A DNA stretch of 12,804 nucleotides from Chitinophagaceae bacterium (lineage in GTDB: Bacteria > Bacteroidota > Bacteroidia > Chitinophagales > Chitinophagaceae): NCBI GenBank assembly GCA_009996555.1, contig JAACZX010000020.1, positions 1-12,804 on the forward strand, given 5' to 3'. The position numbers and the translations under genes are program-made. Shown here piece after piece: positions 1-7,882 of the stretch. The notes beneath the pieces are model-generated. The model had not been told where the DNA came from. It ran no database searches and saw only the letters and a list, made by a program, of their open reading frames with translations. How positions within the stretch are numbered: the first letter of the stretch is position 1; the number at the start of each line of letters is the position of its first letter.

Positions 1-1425
1 GATGAATTACCACAGTCAGATATTCTTGCTTTTCCCGGTGCAGAAGGTGGTGGCCGTTACAGCTTTGGTGGCCGTGGTGGTAAAGTATTTGTTGTTACGA
101 ATTTAAATGATGATGGTCCCGGTAGTTTACGTTGGGCTTGCGAACAAGGAGGTGCAAGAATTATTGTATTCAATGTTGCAGGTATCATTCGTTTACAAAC
201 ACCATTGATTATTCGTGCGCCATACATTACAATTGCCGGACAAACTGCTCCCGGCGATGGTGTATGTATTGCAGGTGAAAGTGTGTGGATCAATACACAT
301 GATGTTGTGATCCGTTATATGCGTTTCCGTCGTGGTGAAACATGGGTGGGACGCAGAGATGATGCCATCGGTGGTAATCCTGTCGGCAATATCATTATCG
401 ATCATGTGAGTGCAACATGGGGGCTTGATGAGAACATGAGTATGTATCGCCACATGTACAACGATAGTACAGGTAAAGCCGAAGACAAATTCGGCACCGT
501 AAACATCACCATTCAGAATTCCATTTTTGCTGAAGCGCTCGATACATGGAATCATGCTTTCGGCAGTACACTTGGTGGAGAGAATTGCACATTTATGCGT
601 AACCTCTGGGCAAACAATGCCGGCCGTAATCCATCTGTTGGCTGGAATGGTGTATTCAACTTTGCAAACAATGTTGTGTACAACTGGGTACACCGCAGTA
701 TAGATGGTGGCGATTACCGTGCACAATTCAACATCATCAATAATTATTTCAAACCTGGCCCGGCTACTCCAAAGAATACACCGGTTGGTCACCGTATTCT
801 CAAGCCCGAAAGCGGACGAAGCAAACTCAAAGAAAAATATTACGGACGTTCCTATGTGAATGGCAATATCATGGAAGGTTACCCGGAGATCACAAAAGAT
901 AACTGGAACGGTGGTGTACAGGTAGAAGATGAACGTGATGCAGGTAAATACAGGGATTTTATGAAAGTGAATAAACCTTTACCAATGGCACCCGTTACTA
1001 TTCTATCGGCTGAGGAGGCAAGAAAATATGTATTGGCAAATGCCGGTGCAACATTGCCAAAGCGTGATGCAGTTGATGCACGTATTGTAAAAGAAGCGAC
1101 AACGGGTAAGGTGGAATTCAATCCAAATGTAAAGTTGCCGGAAACACAATTCAAGCATCGCCGAATGCCGATTGATTCATACAAGATTGGCATTATTACC
1201 GATCCTTCACAGGTTGGTGGTTATCCTGAATACAAAGGAACACCTTATGTTGACAGTGATAATGATGGTATGCCCGATGCGTATGAAGTGAAAGTTGGAT
1301 TGAACCCTAAAGATCCTTCTGATTCCGGTAAGATTGCGAAGAACGGGTATAGCAATATTGAAAATTATCTGAACAGTGTGGTGAATGTGAAGAACGTAAA
1401 GCCTTCAACAACTCCAGCTAAGTAA
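1..1425 (+). CDS. Secreted PL1-like pectate lyase, 5'-truncated (paralogue 1)
   Basis: The frame is open from base 1, so the N-terminus (signal peptide and about 80 residues, judging from the next gene) lies outside the window; 474 residues remain. The visible part starts just before the beta-helix entry motif AFPGAEGGG, then has IIDHVSATWGLDENMS (D134 and H135 of the visible protein, followed by an acidic pair that could bind Ca2+). Next is RNPS (R209), which fits the RxP element carrying the catalytic Arg in PL1 lyases. Near the C-terminus DSDNDGMPD (bases 1252-1278) resembles a thrombospondin-type-3 Ca2+ loop, followed by NGYSNIENYLNS, an ending I associate with Bacteroidota PL1 proteins. 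Expected role: Ca2+-dependent beta-elimination of polygalacturonate outside the cytoplasm. By hand count it is about 86% identical to the next gene over the first 148 aligned residues. It has a roughly 12-residue insertion (ATPKNTPVGHRI) that the neighbour lacks. The PL1 subfamily and exact pectin substrate cannot be fixed by eye. Confidence 0.9.
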   Translation, partial: DELPQSDILAFPGAEGGGRYSFGGRGGKVFVVTNLNDDGPGSLRWACEQGGARIIVFNVAGIIRLQTPLIIRAPYITIAGQTAPGDGVCIAGESVWINTHDVVIRYMRFRRGETWVGRRDDAIGGNPVGNIIIDHVSATWGLDENMSMYRHMYNDSTGKAEDKFGTVNITIQNSIFAEALDTWNHAFGSTLGGENCTFMRNLWANNAGRNPSVGWNGVFNFANNVVYNWVHRSIDGGDYRAQFNIINNYFKPGPATPKNTPVGHRILKPESGRSKLKEKYYGRSYVNGNIMEGYPEITKDNWNGGVQVEDERDAGKYRDFMKVNKPLPMAPVTILSAEEARKYVLANAGATLPKRDAVDARIVKEATTGKVEFNPNVKLPETQFKHRRMPIDSYKIGIITDPSQVGGYPEYKGTPYVDSDNDGMPDAYEVKVGLNPKDPSDSGKIAKNGYSNIENYLNSVVNVKNVKPSTTPAK

Positions 1426-1436
1426 TGATGATCAGG

Positions 1437-1472
1437 AAAATGAAAGGCCAACTTTATTGGCCTATCATTTTT
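1437..1472 (+). terminator. Terminator-like hairpin between the two lyase paralogues
   Basis: A perfect 7-bp stem, AGGCCAA (1445-1451) with TTGGCCT (1457-1463), closes a 5-nt loop. After one A/A mismatch it extends through TGA/TCA and AAAA (1437-1440) with TTTT (1468-1471), leaving a T-run at 1468-1472 straight after the stem. It starts 12 bases past the upstream stop codon. The A-run on the left means it could also act on the opposite strand, but no gene faces it. It probably ends or weakens transcription of the first lyase before the second. Confidence 0.7.
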
Positions 1473-1522
1473 GCTGAATAAGTGATTATAAAGCCAATCG
1501 TTCCTGTAGAAATGAATTGAAA

Positions 1523-3127
1523 ATGAAAAAAAATATTCTGTTGCTGGCAATCGCCACGCTTTCTGTTACAACCGCAGTGTTTGCACAATATCCAACTATT
1601 CCTCAGCGGGTGGAAGACTCAGCAAATGCTGTTTACAAACAATATCAGCAGCGCTCAAGTGAGCAATGGAAAAAAGCGCAACTTGTAGTAGAAGCGGAAG
1701 CAAAGAATGGTAAGCCTTATATTCCATGGGCTGCCAAACCAGAAGATCTTCCGCAAGCTTCTATTCCTGCTTTTCCCGGTGCGGAAGGTGGTGGTGCATT
1801 CAGTTTTGGTGGTCGTGGTGGTAAAGTATATGTCGTTACAAATTTAAATGATGAGGGCGAAGGAAGTTTTCGCTGGGCTTGTGAGCAGGGTGGTGCACGC
1901 ATTGTTGTGTTTAATGTTGCTGGCATTATTCGTTTAAAAAGTCCGGTTAATATTAATGCACCTTATATTACCATTGCTGGACAAACAGCACCTGGTGATG
2001 GTGTGTGTATTGCCGGTGAAAGTGTGTTGATCAATACACATGATGTGGTGATCCGTTACATGCGTTTCCGTCGTGGTGAAACTGAAGTTACCCGCAGAGA
2101 TGATGCTTTGGGTGGAAATGGTGTTGGTAATATTATCATCGATCATGTGTCGGCAAGCTGGGGTTTGGATGAGAACATGAGCATGTATCGTCATGTTTAT
2201 GATAGAGGCGGTGCCAAACAGGAAAAATTACCTACAGTAAATGTTACGATTCAAAATTCAATTTTCTCTGAAGCATTAGACACATACAATCATGCATTCG
2301 GCAGTACCATTGGCGGATTGAACAGCACGTTCATGCGTAATCTCTGGGCGAATAACATCAGCCGTAATCCTTCAATTGGCATGTATGGCGATTTTGGATT
2401 CGTCAACAACGTAATTTTTAACTGGTGGAACCGCAGTGCAGATGGTGGCGATAACAATTCCCGGTATCAATTCATCAATAATTATTATAAGCCTGGTCCA
2501 TTAAAGCCGGAATCAGGAAGGGATAAAGCGAACGCCAATGTATATGGTAAAGCTTATGTTGCCGGGAATATTGTTGAAGGCAACGACAGGGTAACAAAAG
2601 ATAATTGGAACGGAGGTGTGCAGGTGGGCGACAATGGCGAAGGAGGCAAACATCTAAATGATATTCGGGTGAATGAACCATTCCCAATGGCCAAGGTGAA
2701 CATTATACCAACAAAAGATGCTTACAATTATGTGTTGGCAAATGTTGGTGCAAATTTACCAAGGAGAGATCCGGTTGATACAAGAATTATTGAAACAGTA
2801 AGAACAGGAAAGATTTTTTATAAAGAAGATGGGTTGACAGATATTGGCCAACAATACATCAAGCGTCGCCTGCCTTCAGATTCTTACAAGCAGGGAATTA
2901 TTTCGCATCCGTCGCAAGTGGGTGGTTACCCTGAGTATAAAGGCACGCCTTACAAAGACAGTGATAATGATGGTATGCCTGATGCGTATGAAGTAAAAAA
3001 TGGCTTGAATCCGAAAGATGCATCTGATGCAGGAAAGATCAGTAAGAATGGTTACAGTAACATTGAAAACTATCTCAACAGTGTTGTGGATATAGATAAT
3101 GTAAAACCGGCAGAAGGGAAAAAATAA
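1523..3127 (+). CDS. Secreted PL1-like pectate lyase (paralogue 2)
   Basis: The ATG at 1523 is preferred; a TTG six bases upstream would only add two residues. The 534-residue product begins with a clear signal peptide (MKKN, a hydrophobic core, then VFA|Q, cleavage near 21-22). A charged helical stretch (about 25-75) precedes the beta-helix. Landmarks are AFPGAEGGG (83-91), IIDHVSASWGLDENMS (205-220), RNPS (R281, candidate PL1 catalytic Arg), and DSDNDGMPD (479-487), a TSP3-like Ca2+ loop, before the C-terminal NGYSNIENYLNS. The expected activity is eliminative cleavage of homogalacturonan-type pectin in the periplasm or outside the cell. It is a tandem paralogue of the upstream gene, separated from it by a hairpin, so it may have its own promoter, though I see no convincing one in 1473-1522. 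Subfamily and preference for methylated or unmethylated pectin are not readable here. PL1 assignment is from family motifs; activity is inference. Confidence 0.93.
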   Translation: MKKNILLLAIATLSVTTAVFAQYPTIPQRVEDSANAVYKQYQQRSSEQWKKAQLVVEAEAKNGKPYIPWAAKPEDLPQASIPAFPGAEGGGAFSFGGRGGKVYVVTNLNDEGEGSFRWACEQGGARIVVFNVAGIIRLKSPVNINAPYITIAGQTAPGDGVCIAGESVLINTHDVVIRYMRFRRGETEVTRRDDALGGNGVGNIIIDHVSASWGLDENMSMYRHVYDRGGAKQEKLPTVNVTIQNSIFSEALDTYNHAFGSTIGGLNSTFMRNLWANNISRNPSIGMYGDFGFVNNVIFNWWNRSADGGDNNSRYQFINNYYKPGPLKPESGRDKANANVYGKAYVAGNIVEGNDRVTKDNWNGGVQVGDNGEGGKHLNDIRVNEPFPMAKVNIIPTKDAYNYVLANVGANLPRRDPVDTRIIETVRTGKIFYKEDGLTDIGQQYIKRRLPSDSYKQGIISHPSQVGGYPEYKGTPYKDSDNDGMPDAYEVKNGLNPKDASDAGKISKNGYSNIENYLNSVVDIDNVKPAEGKK

Positions 3128-3162
3128 GGATACTGCGATACAGACAGTTTTGTATCTTATAA

Positions 3163-3170
3163 TAGTTTTG
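3163..3170 (+). promoter_or_regulatory. Possible Bacteroidota -7 box (TAgtTTTG)
   Basis: TAGTTTTG matches the Bacteroidota -7 consensus TAnnTTTG exactly and lies in the 56-base spacer before the beta-helix gene. No TTG-type -33 element sits about 20 bases upstream. Initiation a few bases downstream would leave a leader of only about 7 bases before the GTG at 3184. It is therefore only a candidate. Confidence 0.25.
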
Positions 3171-3183
3171 AATTAGAATACAC

Positions 3184-6159
3184 GTGAAACAAAAAGCCGT
3201 ATATCAATTTCTTGTTTTAATTAGTCTTATAAGTCAACAGGTTTTACTTGCACAAAAGCCGGTAAAGCCTGTTCCTCCTTTATCCAGTGACAAAGGGAAA
3301 TTGGTTTACTCACCTGATCAATTGGGTAATCGTATTCCTGATTATTCTTACAGTGGTTACAAAGCATCGGAACAACCGATACCGAATGTTGATGTAAAGG
3401 TTGTTGTGCCTGTAAAAGCAGGTGATGCAACATTGCGTATTCAATCAGCACTTGATTATGTAGCTACTTTACCTGCTGATGCAAATGGTTTTCGTGGAGC
3501 AGTGTTGTTGCAAAAGGGAACCTATGAAGTGTTTGGACAATTACGCATTATTGCATCAGGTGTTGTGTTACGTGGCAGCGGCATTAATGCAACTACAATT
3601 GTTGGCGCTGGCACAGGAAGATTGGCATTGATCAAAATCGTTGGCAAAAAAATAAATCAGTCTTCAACTTCGGGGATAAAAATCACTGATGCATACGTGC
3701 CGGTGAATGCCATGAGTTTTCATGTGGATGAAGCGATCAACACAAAAGAACATTCAAACAGAATTATTATCCGTCGCCCATCAACAGCCAACTGGATACA
3801 GTTACTGGGAACCGATCATTTTGGTGGAGGCATTACAGCACTTGGCTGGAAACCCGGCGAACGTGATGTGCTGATGGATCGTACCATTACAAAAATTGAA
3901 GGCAATACGGTTTACATTGATGCGCCAATAACATCTGCGCTCGATACAACTTATGGAGGGGCAACCATTTCTTTTTATAACAATGAAGGACGCATCAATA
4001 ATTGCGGCGTTGAAAATGTGAAGTTGATCTCCACTTATAATAAAGCAAATCCAAAAGACGAAGATCATCGATGGAACGCCATCAATATTGAAAACGCAGA
4101 AGATTGCTGGGTGAGGCAAATCACGTTTCAGCATTTTGCAGGCAGTGCAGTGAGTGTACTGGAAACTTCAAAACGAGTGACTGTTGAAGATTGCATTTCA
4201 TTGGCACCCGTTTCTGAAATTGGTGGTCAACGTCGCTATACTTTTTTAACCACCGGTCAGCAAACATTATTTCAACGTTGTTATGCCGAGAATGGTTATC
4301 ATGATTTTGCTGTGGGCTTTTGTGCAGCAGGTCCCAATGCGTTTGTACAATGCGAATCAATTCTTCCTTATAGTTTTAGTGGAGCGATTGATAGTTGGGC
4401 AAGCGCTGTGTTGTTTGATGTGGTGAATGTTGATGGTAATGCGTTGCGTTTTGGCAACCGCTATCAGGATGGCAATGGTGCAGGCTGGGCCGCAGCGAAT
4501 AGTTTATTCTGGAACTGCACCGCTGCACGCATTGATTGTTACAAACCACCTACGGCACAAAACTGGGCATTCGGCAGCTGGAGCCAGTTTGCAGGCGATG
4601 GTTACTGGAACGAAAGTAACAACAGCATTATACCAAGAAGTTTGTTCTATGCGCAATTGCGTGAACGCCTGAATAAAAATACAGATGCGCAGGCACAGAT
4701 CATGGATGTGCCCACAGAAGCAAGCAGCAGTCCATCAGTTGAAGTGGCGCAACAGCTGACAAAAGAAGCATCCAAACCAAAACAACTCATTAAAGACTGG
4801 ATTGCACAGGCATCAGCAAGAATAAAAATTCCTGTTGAAGCTGCCGGTATAAAAACAATTGATCAGATTGGACTTAATAAAATAACAACGCCATCACTTG
4901 CACCTGCATTAACCATTAAAAATGGTGTATTGGTTAGAGGTACAGAATATGTTGCAGGAAGAAGAACCAATGTGCAATGGTGGAGTGGCGGATTACAGGC
5001 AAAAGATATCAGGGAAGCAAGGCCGCATATTACTCGATTTGTTCCTGGTCGCAGCGGAAAAGGTTTAACAGATAACCTCGAGGAAGTGGCAAACGAAATG
5101 AAAACAAGCAACACCGTTGCACTTGAACATAATTATGGTTTGTGGTACGATAGAAGAAGAGATGATCATGAACGCATCCGCAGAATGGATGGTGAAGTAT
5201 GGCCACCGTTTTACGAATTGCCTTTTGCAAGAAGTGGAAAAGAAACAGCATGGGATGGGTTAAGCAAATACGATCTTACAAAGTATAATTTGTTTTACTG
5301 GAGCCGTTTAAAGCAGTTTGCCGATCTTGCTGATCAGAATGGACTGGTGTTGATGCACCAGAATTATTTTCAACATAACATTATTGAGGCAGGTGCACAC
5401 TATGCTGATTTTCCCTGGCGAACCGCAAACAATATCAATAACACAGGTTTTGTTGAGCCGGTAAATTATGCAGGTGATAAACGTATTTTTTATGCTGAAC
5501 AATTTTACGATCTGTCGAATCCTGTTCGCAAAGAGCTGCATAAAAAATACATCCGCCAGTGTTTGGCGAATTTCAAAGACAATAACGGTGTCATTCAATT
5601 GATCAGCGAAGAATATACAGGCCCTTTGCATTTTGTAAAATTCTGGCTCGATGTAATTCGTGAGTGGGAAAAAGAAACAGGCAAGCATCCGTTGATTGCA
5701 TTGAGTGTAACCAAAGATGTGCAGGATTCAATTCTTGCAATGCCTGCGTATGCTTCAGTTGTTGATATCATCGACATCCGTTACTGGCATTACCAGGCTG
5801 ATGGTACAGCGTATGCACCAAAGGGTGGAGAAAATTTAGCACCTCGCCAGCATGCACGTTTATTGAAACCAAAGAAAACAAGTTTTGAGCAAGTGTATCG
5901 TGCAGTAAAAGAATACCGGGCAAAATTTCCAGGCAAAGCCGTGATGTACAGCGGCGATAGTTATCCTGAGTTTGGTATTGCAGTCTTCATGGCAGGCGGA
6001 AGCATGCCGGTGTTGCCTGTAAATATTGATGCCGCAATATTAAATGCTGCAACGGGCATGAAACCAGTTGCGTCTTCCAATACAAATGAATATATATTGA
6101 GCGATGGCAAAAACAGTATTGTATATAATACAGTAACAAGAAAATTTGAGAAACGATAA
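3184..6159 (+). CDS. Secreted beta-helix (pectate-lyase superfamily) + DUF6298-like two-domain protein
   Basis: GTG at 3184 is the only plausible start: an in-frame TGA lies at 3169-3171 and the signal peptide begins at the GTG (cleavage near LLA|Q, 23-24). The mature protein has a Pro-rich stretch (25-35). A right-handed beta-helix of the pectate-lyase superfamily follows (about 75-490), shown by repeated strands and by turns such as GQLRIIASGVVLRGSGINAT and ENAEDCWVRQITFQHF. A Gln/Ala/Lys-rich linker (about 495-560) leads to a second domain (about 575-991). I recognise this domain as DUF6298-like, with LEHNYGLWYDRRRDDHERIR, DGEVWPPFYELP and LISEEYTG. The paired acids E809/E810 and the WHY element after D864 look like active-site positions of a TIM-barrel-type hydrolase, but that is inference. 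The lyase neighbours suggest action on pectic fragments. No reaction can be assigned; the beta-helix could be catalytic or only carbohydrate-binding. Confidence 0.85.
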   Translation: MKQKAVYQFLVLISLISQQVLLAQKPVKPVPPLSSDKGKLVYSPDQLGNRIPDYSYSGYKASEQPIPNVDVKVVVPVKAGDATLRIQSALDYVATLPADANGFRGAVLLQKGTYEVFGQLRIIASGVVLRGSGINATTIVGAGTGRLALIKIVGKKINQSSTSGIKITDAYVPVNAMSFHVDEAINTKEHSNRIIIRRPSTANWIQLLGTDHFGGGITALGWKPGERDVLMDRTITKIEGNTVYIDAPITSALDTTYGGATISFYNNEGRINNCGVENVKLISTYNKANPKDEDHRWNAINIENAEDCWVRQITFQHFAGSAVSVLETSKRVTVEDCISLAPVSEIGGQRRYTFLTTGQQTLFQRCYAENGYHDFAVGFCAAGPNAFVQCESILPYSFSGAIDSWASAVLFDVVNVDGNALRFGNRYQDGNGAGWAAANSLFWNCTAARIDCYKPPTAQNWAFGSWSQFAGDGYWNESNNSIIPRSLFYAQLRERLNKNTDAQAQIMDVPTEASSSPSVEVAQQLTKEASKPKQLIKDWIAQASARIKIPVEAAGIKTIDQIGLNKITTPSLAPALTIKNGVLVRGTEYVAGRRTNVQWWSGGLQAKDIREARPHITRFVPGRSGKGLTDNLEEVANEMKTSNTVALEHNYGLWYDRRRDDHERIRRMDGEVWPPFYELPFARSGKETAWDGLSKYDLTKYNLFYWSRLKQFADLADQNGLVLMHQNYFQHNIIEAGAHYADFPWRTANNINNTGFVEPVNYAGDKRIFYAEQFYDLSNPVRKELHKKYIRQCLANFKDNNGVIQLISEEYTGPLHFVKFWLDVIREWEKETGKHPLIALSVTKDVQDSILAMPAYASVVDIIDIRYWHYQADGTAYAPKGGENLAPRQHARLLKPKKTSFEQVYRAVKEYRAKFPGKAVMYSGDSYPEFGIAVFMAGGSMPVLPVNIDAAILNAATGMKPVASSNTNEYILSDGKNSIVYNTVTRKFEKR

Positions 6160-6410
6160 AACCGGTATTCGCAAGTGAAATAACAGTTGTCGGAATATTA
6201 TTGCTTAGTGATGGAATAAATTACTGACTTGATGGAAATATTTCTTCTTAAAAGGCTTTTTCATTATTGAAAGTTACCTTTAAGACTTACCGGTTGTTGA
6301 GCTGCAGGGGTCGTTTAAAAAGAGTTGTTGGAAAGCCTGATGGCTCGTTCCGGTTTTGAAGATTTTTTATTTTTTATTGTTGATTTCAAAGTCAGAAGAT
6401 TTTTTTAACG
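6160..6410 (+). other. 251-base intergenic spacer, probable promoter region of the downstream operon
   Basis: No gene is visible here. It is AT-rich, with long T-runs just before the next start codon. A weak candidate promoter is TTG at 6328-6330 followed, 20 bases on, by CGGTTTTG (6351-6358), which keeps only the TTTG half of the -7 consensus. CTTAAAAGG (6247-6255) can pair with CCTTTAAG (6277-6284) with one bulged base, with a smaller CTTT/AAAG pairing inside, but no T-run follows, so it is not a convincing terminator. This is the largest gap in the window, so the five genes after it are probably transcribed from here. Confidence 0.35.
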
Positions 6411-7856
6411 ATGAAGACTCTCTTACAACGATTTGCTTCGGCTACTCTGCAAATGGTCATACTCGCCATTTTTACTTTCCTGTTCTGTATACAAAGCAAG
6501 GCACAGGTAAAACAATTAAAAGTTTCTCCCAACAAACGATTTTTTCAAACAGTTGATGGTAAACCATTTTTCTGGATCGGTGATACAGGTTGGTTGCTGT
6601 TTGTAAAATGCAGCAGGGAAGATGCGATCCGTTATCTTGAAACAAGAAAGCAGCAAGGCTTTAATGTGGTACAGGTAATGGTACTGCACGATATGAACAA
6701 TACCAAAAATGTGTACGGCGATTTTGCATTGATTAACGAAGATGTGTCAAAGCCCAATACAACTCCGGGCAACAACTTTGCAAATAAGGATGCTTATGAT
6801 TATTGGGATCATGTAGATTTTATTGTAGATGAAGCAGCGAAGCGTGGTATCTATATGGCCATGGTTCCTATTTGGGGCAGCAATGTAAAAGGCGGCAAGG
6901 TAAGTGTGCAGCAAGGCGAAGCGTATGCAACATTTTTGGCGAATCGCTATAAAAACAAACCAAACATTATCTGGCTCAATGGTGGTGATGTAAAAGGAAC
7001 AGAAGGAATGGATGTGTGGAAAGTGATTGGACCAACCTTAAAAAGACTGGACCCAAAACATTTGCTTACATATCATCCACGTGGCCGCACTTCATCAAGC
7101 GATTGGTTTCATAATGAATCATGGCTTGACTTTAATATGTTTCAAAGCGGACATAAGAATTATGCACAGGATACCAGCAGCAATGAAACAAATCATTACG
7201 GCGAAGACAACTGGAAATTTGTTGATGTTGATTATAACTTAAAGCCAGTGAAGCCAACTATGGATGGTGAACCATCATACGAAAATATTCCGCATGGATT
7301 ACACGATAGTTTGCAGCCCCGCTGGACGGATGCTGATCTTCGTCGCTATGCTTACTGGAGTGTGTTTGCAGGTGGCGCCGGTTTTACTTATGGTGAAAAT
7401 TCAACGATGCAGTTTAATAAGATGGGCGACTGGACGGCGAACTATGGCGTAAGAATGAATTGGAAAGACGCCTTGCTTTCACCCGGTGCAACACAAATGC
7501 TGCATTTGAAAAAACTGATGTTGAGTAAATCTTATTTTGATCGTGTGCCTGCACAGGAGTTGGTTGTGGATAGTGGCGAACGTTACAACCGTGTTGCCGC
7601 AACAAAGGGAACCAGTTATGCAATGTTTTATGTGTATAACGGAAGATCATTTACAATTGATGTATCAAAGCTGAAGTTTACAGCAACAAAAGCAAACTGG
7701 TTTAACCCTGCTAACGGCAAACAACAACCGGTTAAAGGATATAAAAAAGGCACAACCAGTTTTGATCCTCCCGGTGAACAGAAAGATGGAAACGATTGGG
7801 TATTGATCCTTGAGGCCTCCCCAAACCCCTCCAAAGGAGGGACTTTAAAACCCTAA
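6411..7856 (+). CDS. GH140-like (DUF4038) secreted glycosidase, apiosidase-type
   Basis: This 481-residue protein has a signal peptide (hydrophobic 12-27, cleavage near KAQ, 30-32) and then the DUF4038 opening: TVDGKPFFWIGDTGWLLF (48-64). The TIM-barrel motifs fit GH140: LNGGD (D193, expected acid/base) and MDGEPSYE (E287, expected nucleophile), the Asp/Glu pair described for the apiosidase BT1012. After about residue 390 comes a small beta-sandwich (YAMFYVYNGRSFTIDVSKLK, then a WFNPANGK-type turn), like the C-terminal domain (putative collagen-binding) usual in this family. The family removes apiose from rhamnogalacturonan II; the precise substrate here is inference. The last about 13 residues (SPNPSKGGTLKP) are encoded by a CCTCC/GGAGG palindromic repeat and are unlikely to belong to the fold. 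It is the first gene of a compact run and is followed after 26 bases by the GH43-like gene. Uncertainty: other DUF4038 activities exist. Confidence 0.9.
   Translation: MKTLLQRFASATLQMVILAIFTFLFCIQSKAQVKQLKVSPNKRFFQTVDGKPFFWIGDTGWLLFVKCSREDAIRYLETRKQQGFNVVQVMVLHDMNNTKNVYGDFALINEDVSKPNTTPGNNFANKDAYDYWDHVDFIVDEAAKRGIYMAMVPIWGSNVKGGKVSVQQGEAYATFLANRYKNKPNIIWLNGGDVKGTEGMDVWKVIGPTLKRLDPKHLLTYHPRGRTSSSDWFHNESWLDFNMFQSGHKNYAQDTSSNETNHYGEDNWKFVDVDYNLKPVKPTMDGEPSYENIPHGLHDSLQPRWTDADLRRYAYWSVFAGGAGFTYGENSTMQFNKMGDWTANYGVRMNWKDALLSPGATQMLHLKKLMLSKSYFDRVPAQELVVDSGERYNRVAATKGTSYAMFYVYNGRSFTIDVSKLKFTATKANWFNPANGKQQPVKGYKKGTTSFDPPGEQKDGNDWVLILEASPNPSKGGTLKP
7812..7855 (+). repeat. Palindromic repeat forming the GH140 C-terminal tail
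   Basis: CCCTCC (7827-7832), AAA loop, GGAGGG (7836-7841) form a perfect 6-bp stem within a C-rich then TTTAAAA-containing segment. It includes the stop context and encodes the final residues SPNPSKGGTLKP. It shares the CCCC-T...GGGG...TTTAA layout with the repeat at 8943-8970. From general familiarity, such segments recur in Bacteroidota genomes; copy number cannot be seen here. Confidence 0.6.
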
Positions 7857-7882
7857 ATTCATAATTGCAGAAAATAATTCAG

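Noticed and set aside
193..792. A 199-codon open frame on the minus strand
   Set aside because: It lies wholly antisense to the conserved lyase core. Its translation is low-complexity with no domain, and a similar antisense frame occurs opposite the paralogue, as expected from shared codon use.
205..1425. Treating 205 as the start of the first lyase
   Set aside because: The codon is an internal TTG. The frame is open to base 1 and encodes the conserved AFPGAEGGG beta-helix entry, so the gene is simply cut by the window edge.
6160..6295. Inverted repeat AACCGGTA (6160-6167) / TACCGGTT (6288-6295)
   Set aside because: An 8-bp match at a distance of 120 bases is expected about this often by chance in a 250-base spacer. 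No binding-site context was seen.
7812..7856. Intrinsic terminator after the GH140 gene
   Set aside because: The 6-bp stem is followed by ACTTTAAAACCC, not a T-run, and the next gene starts only 26 bases later.
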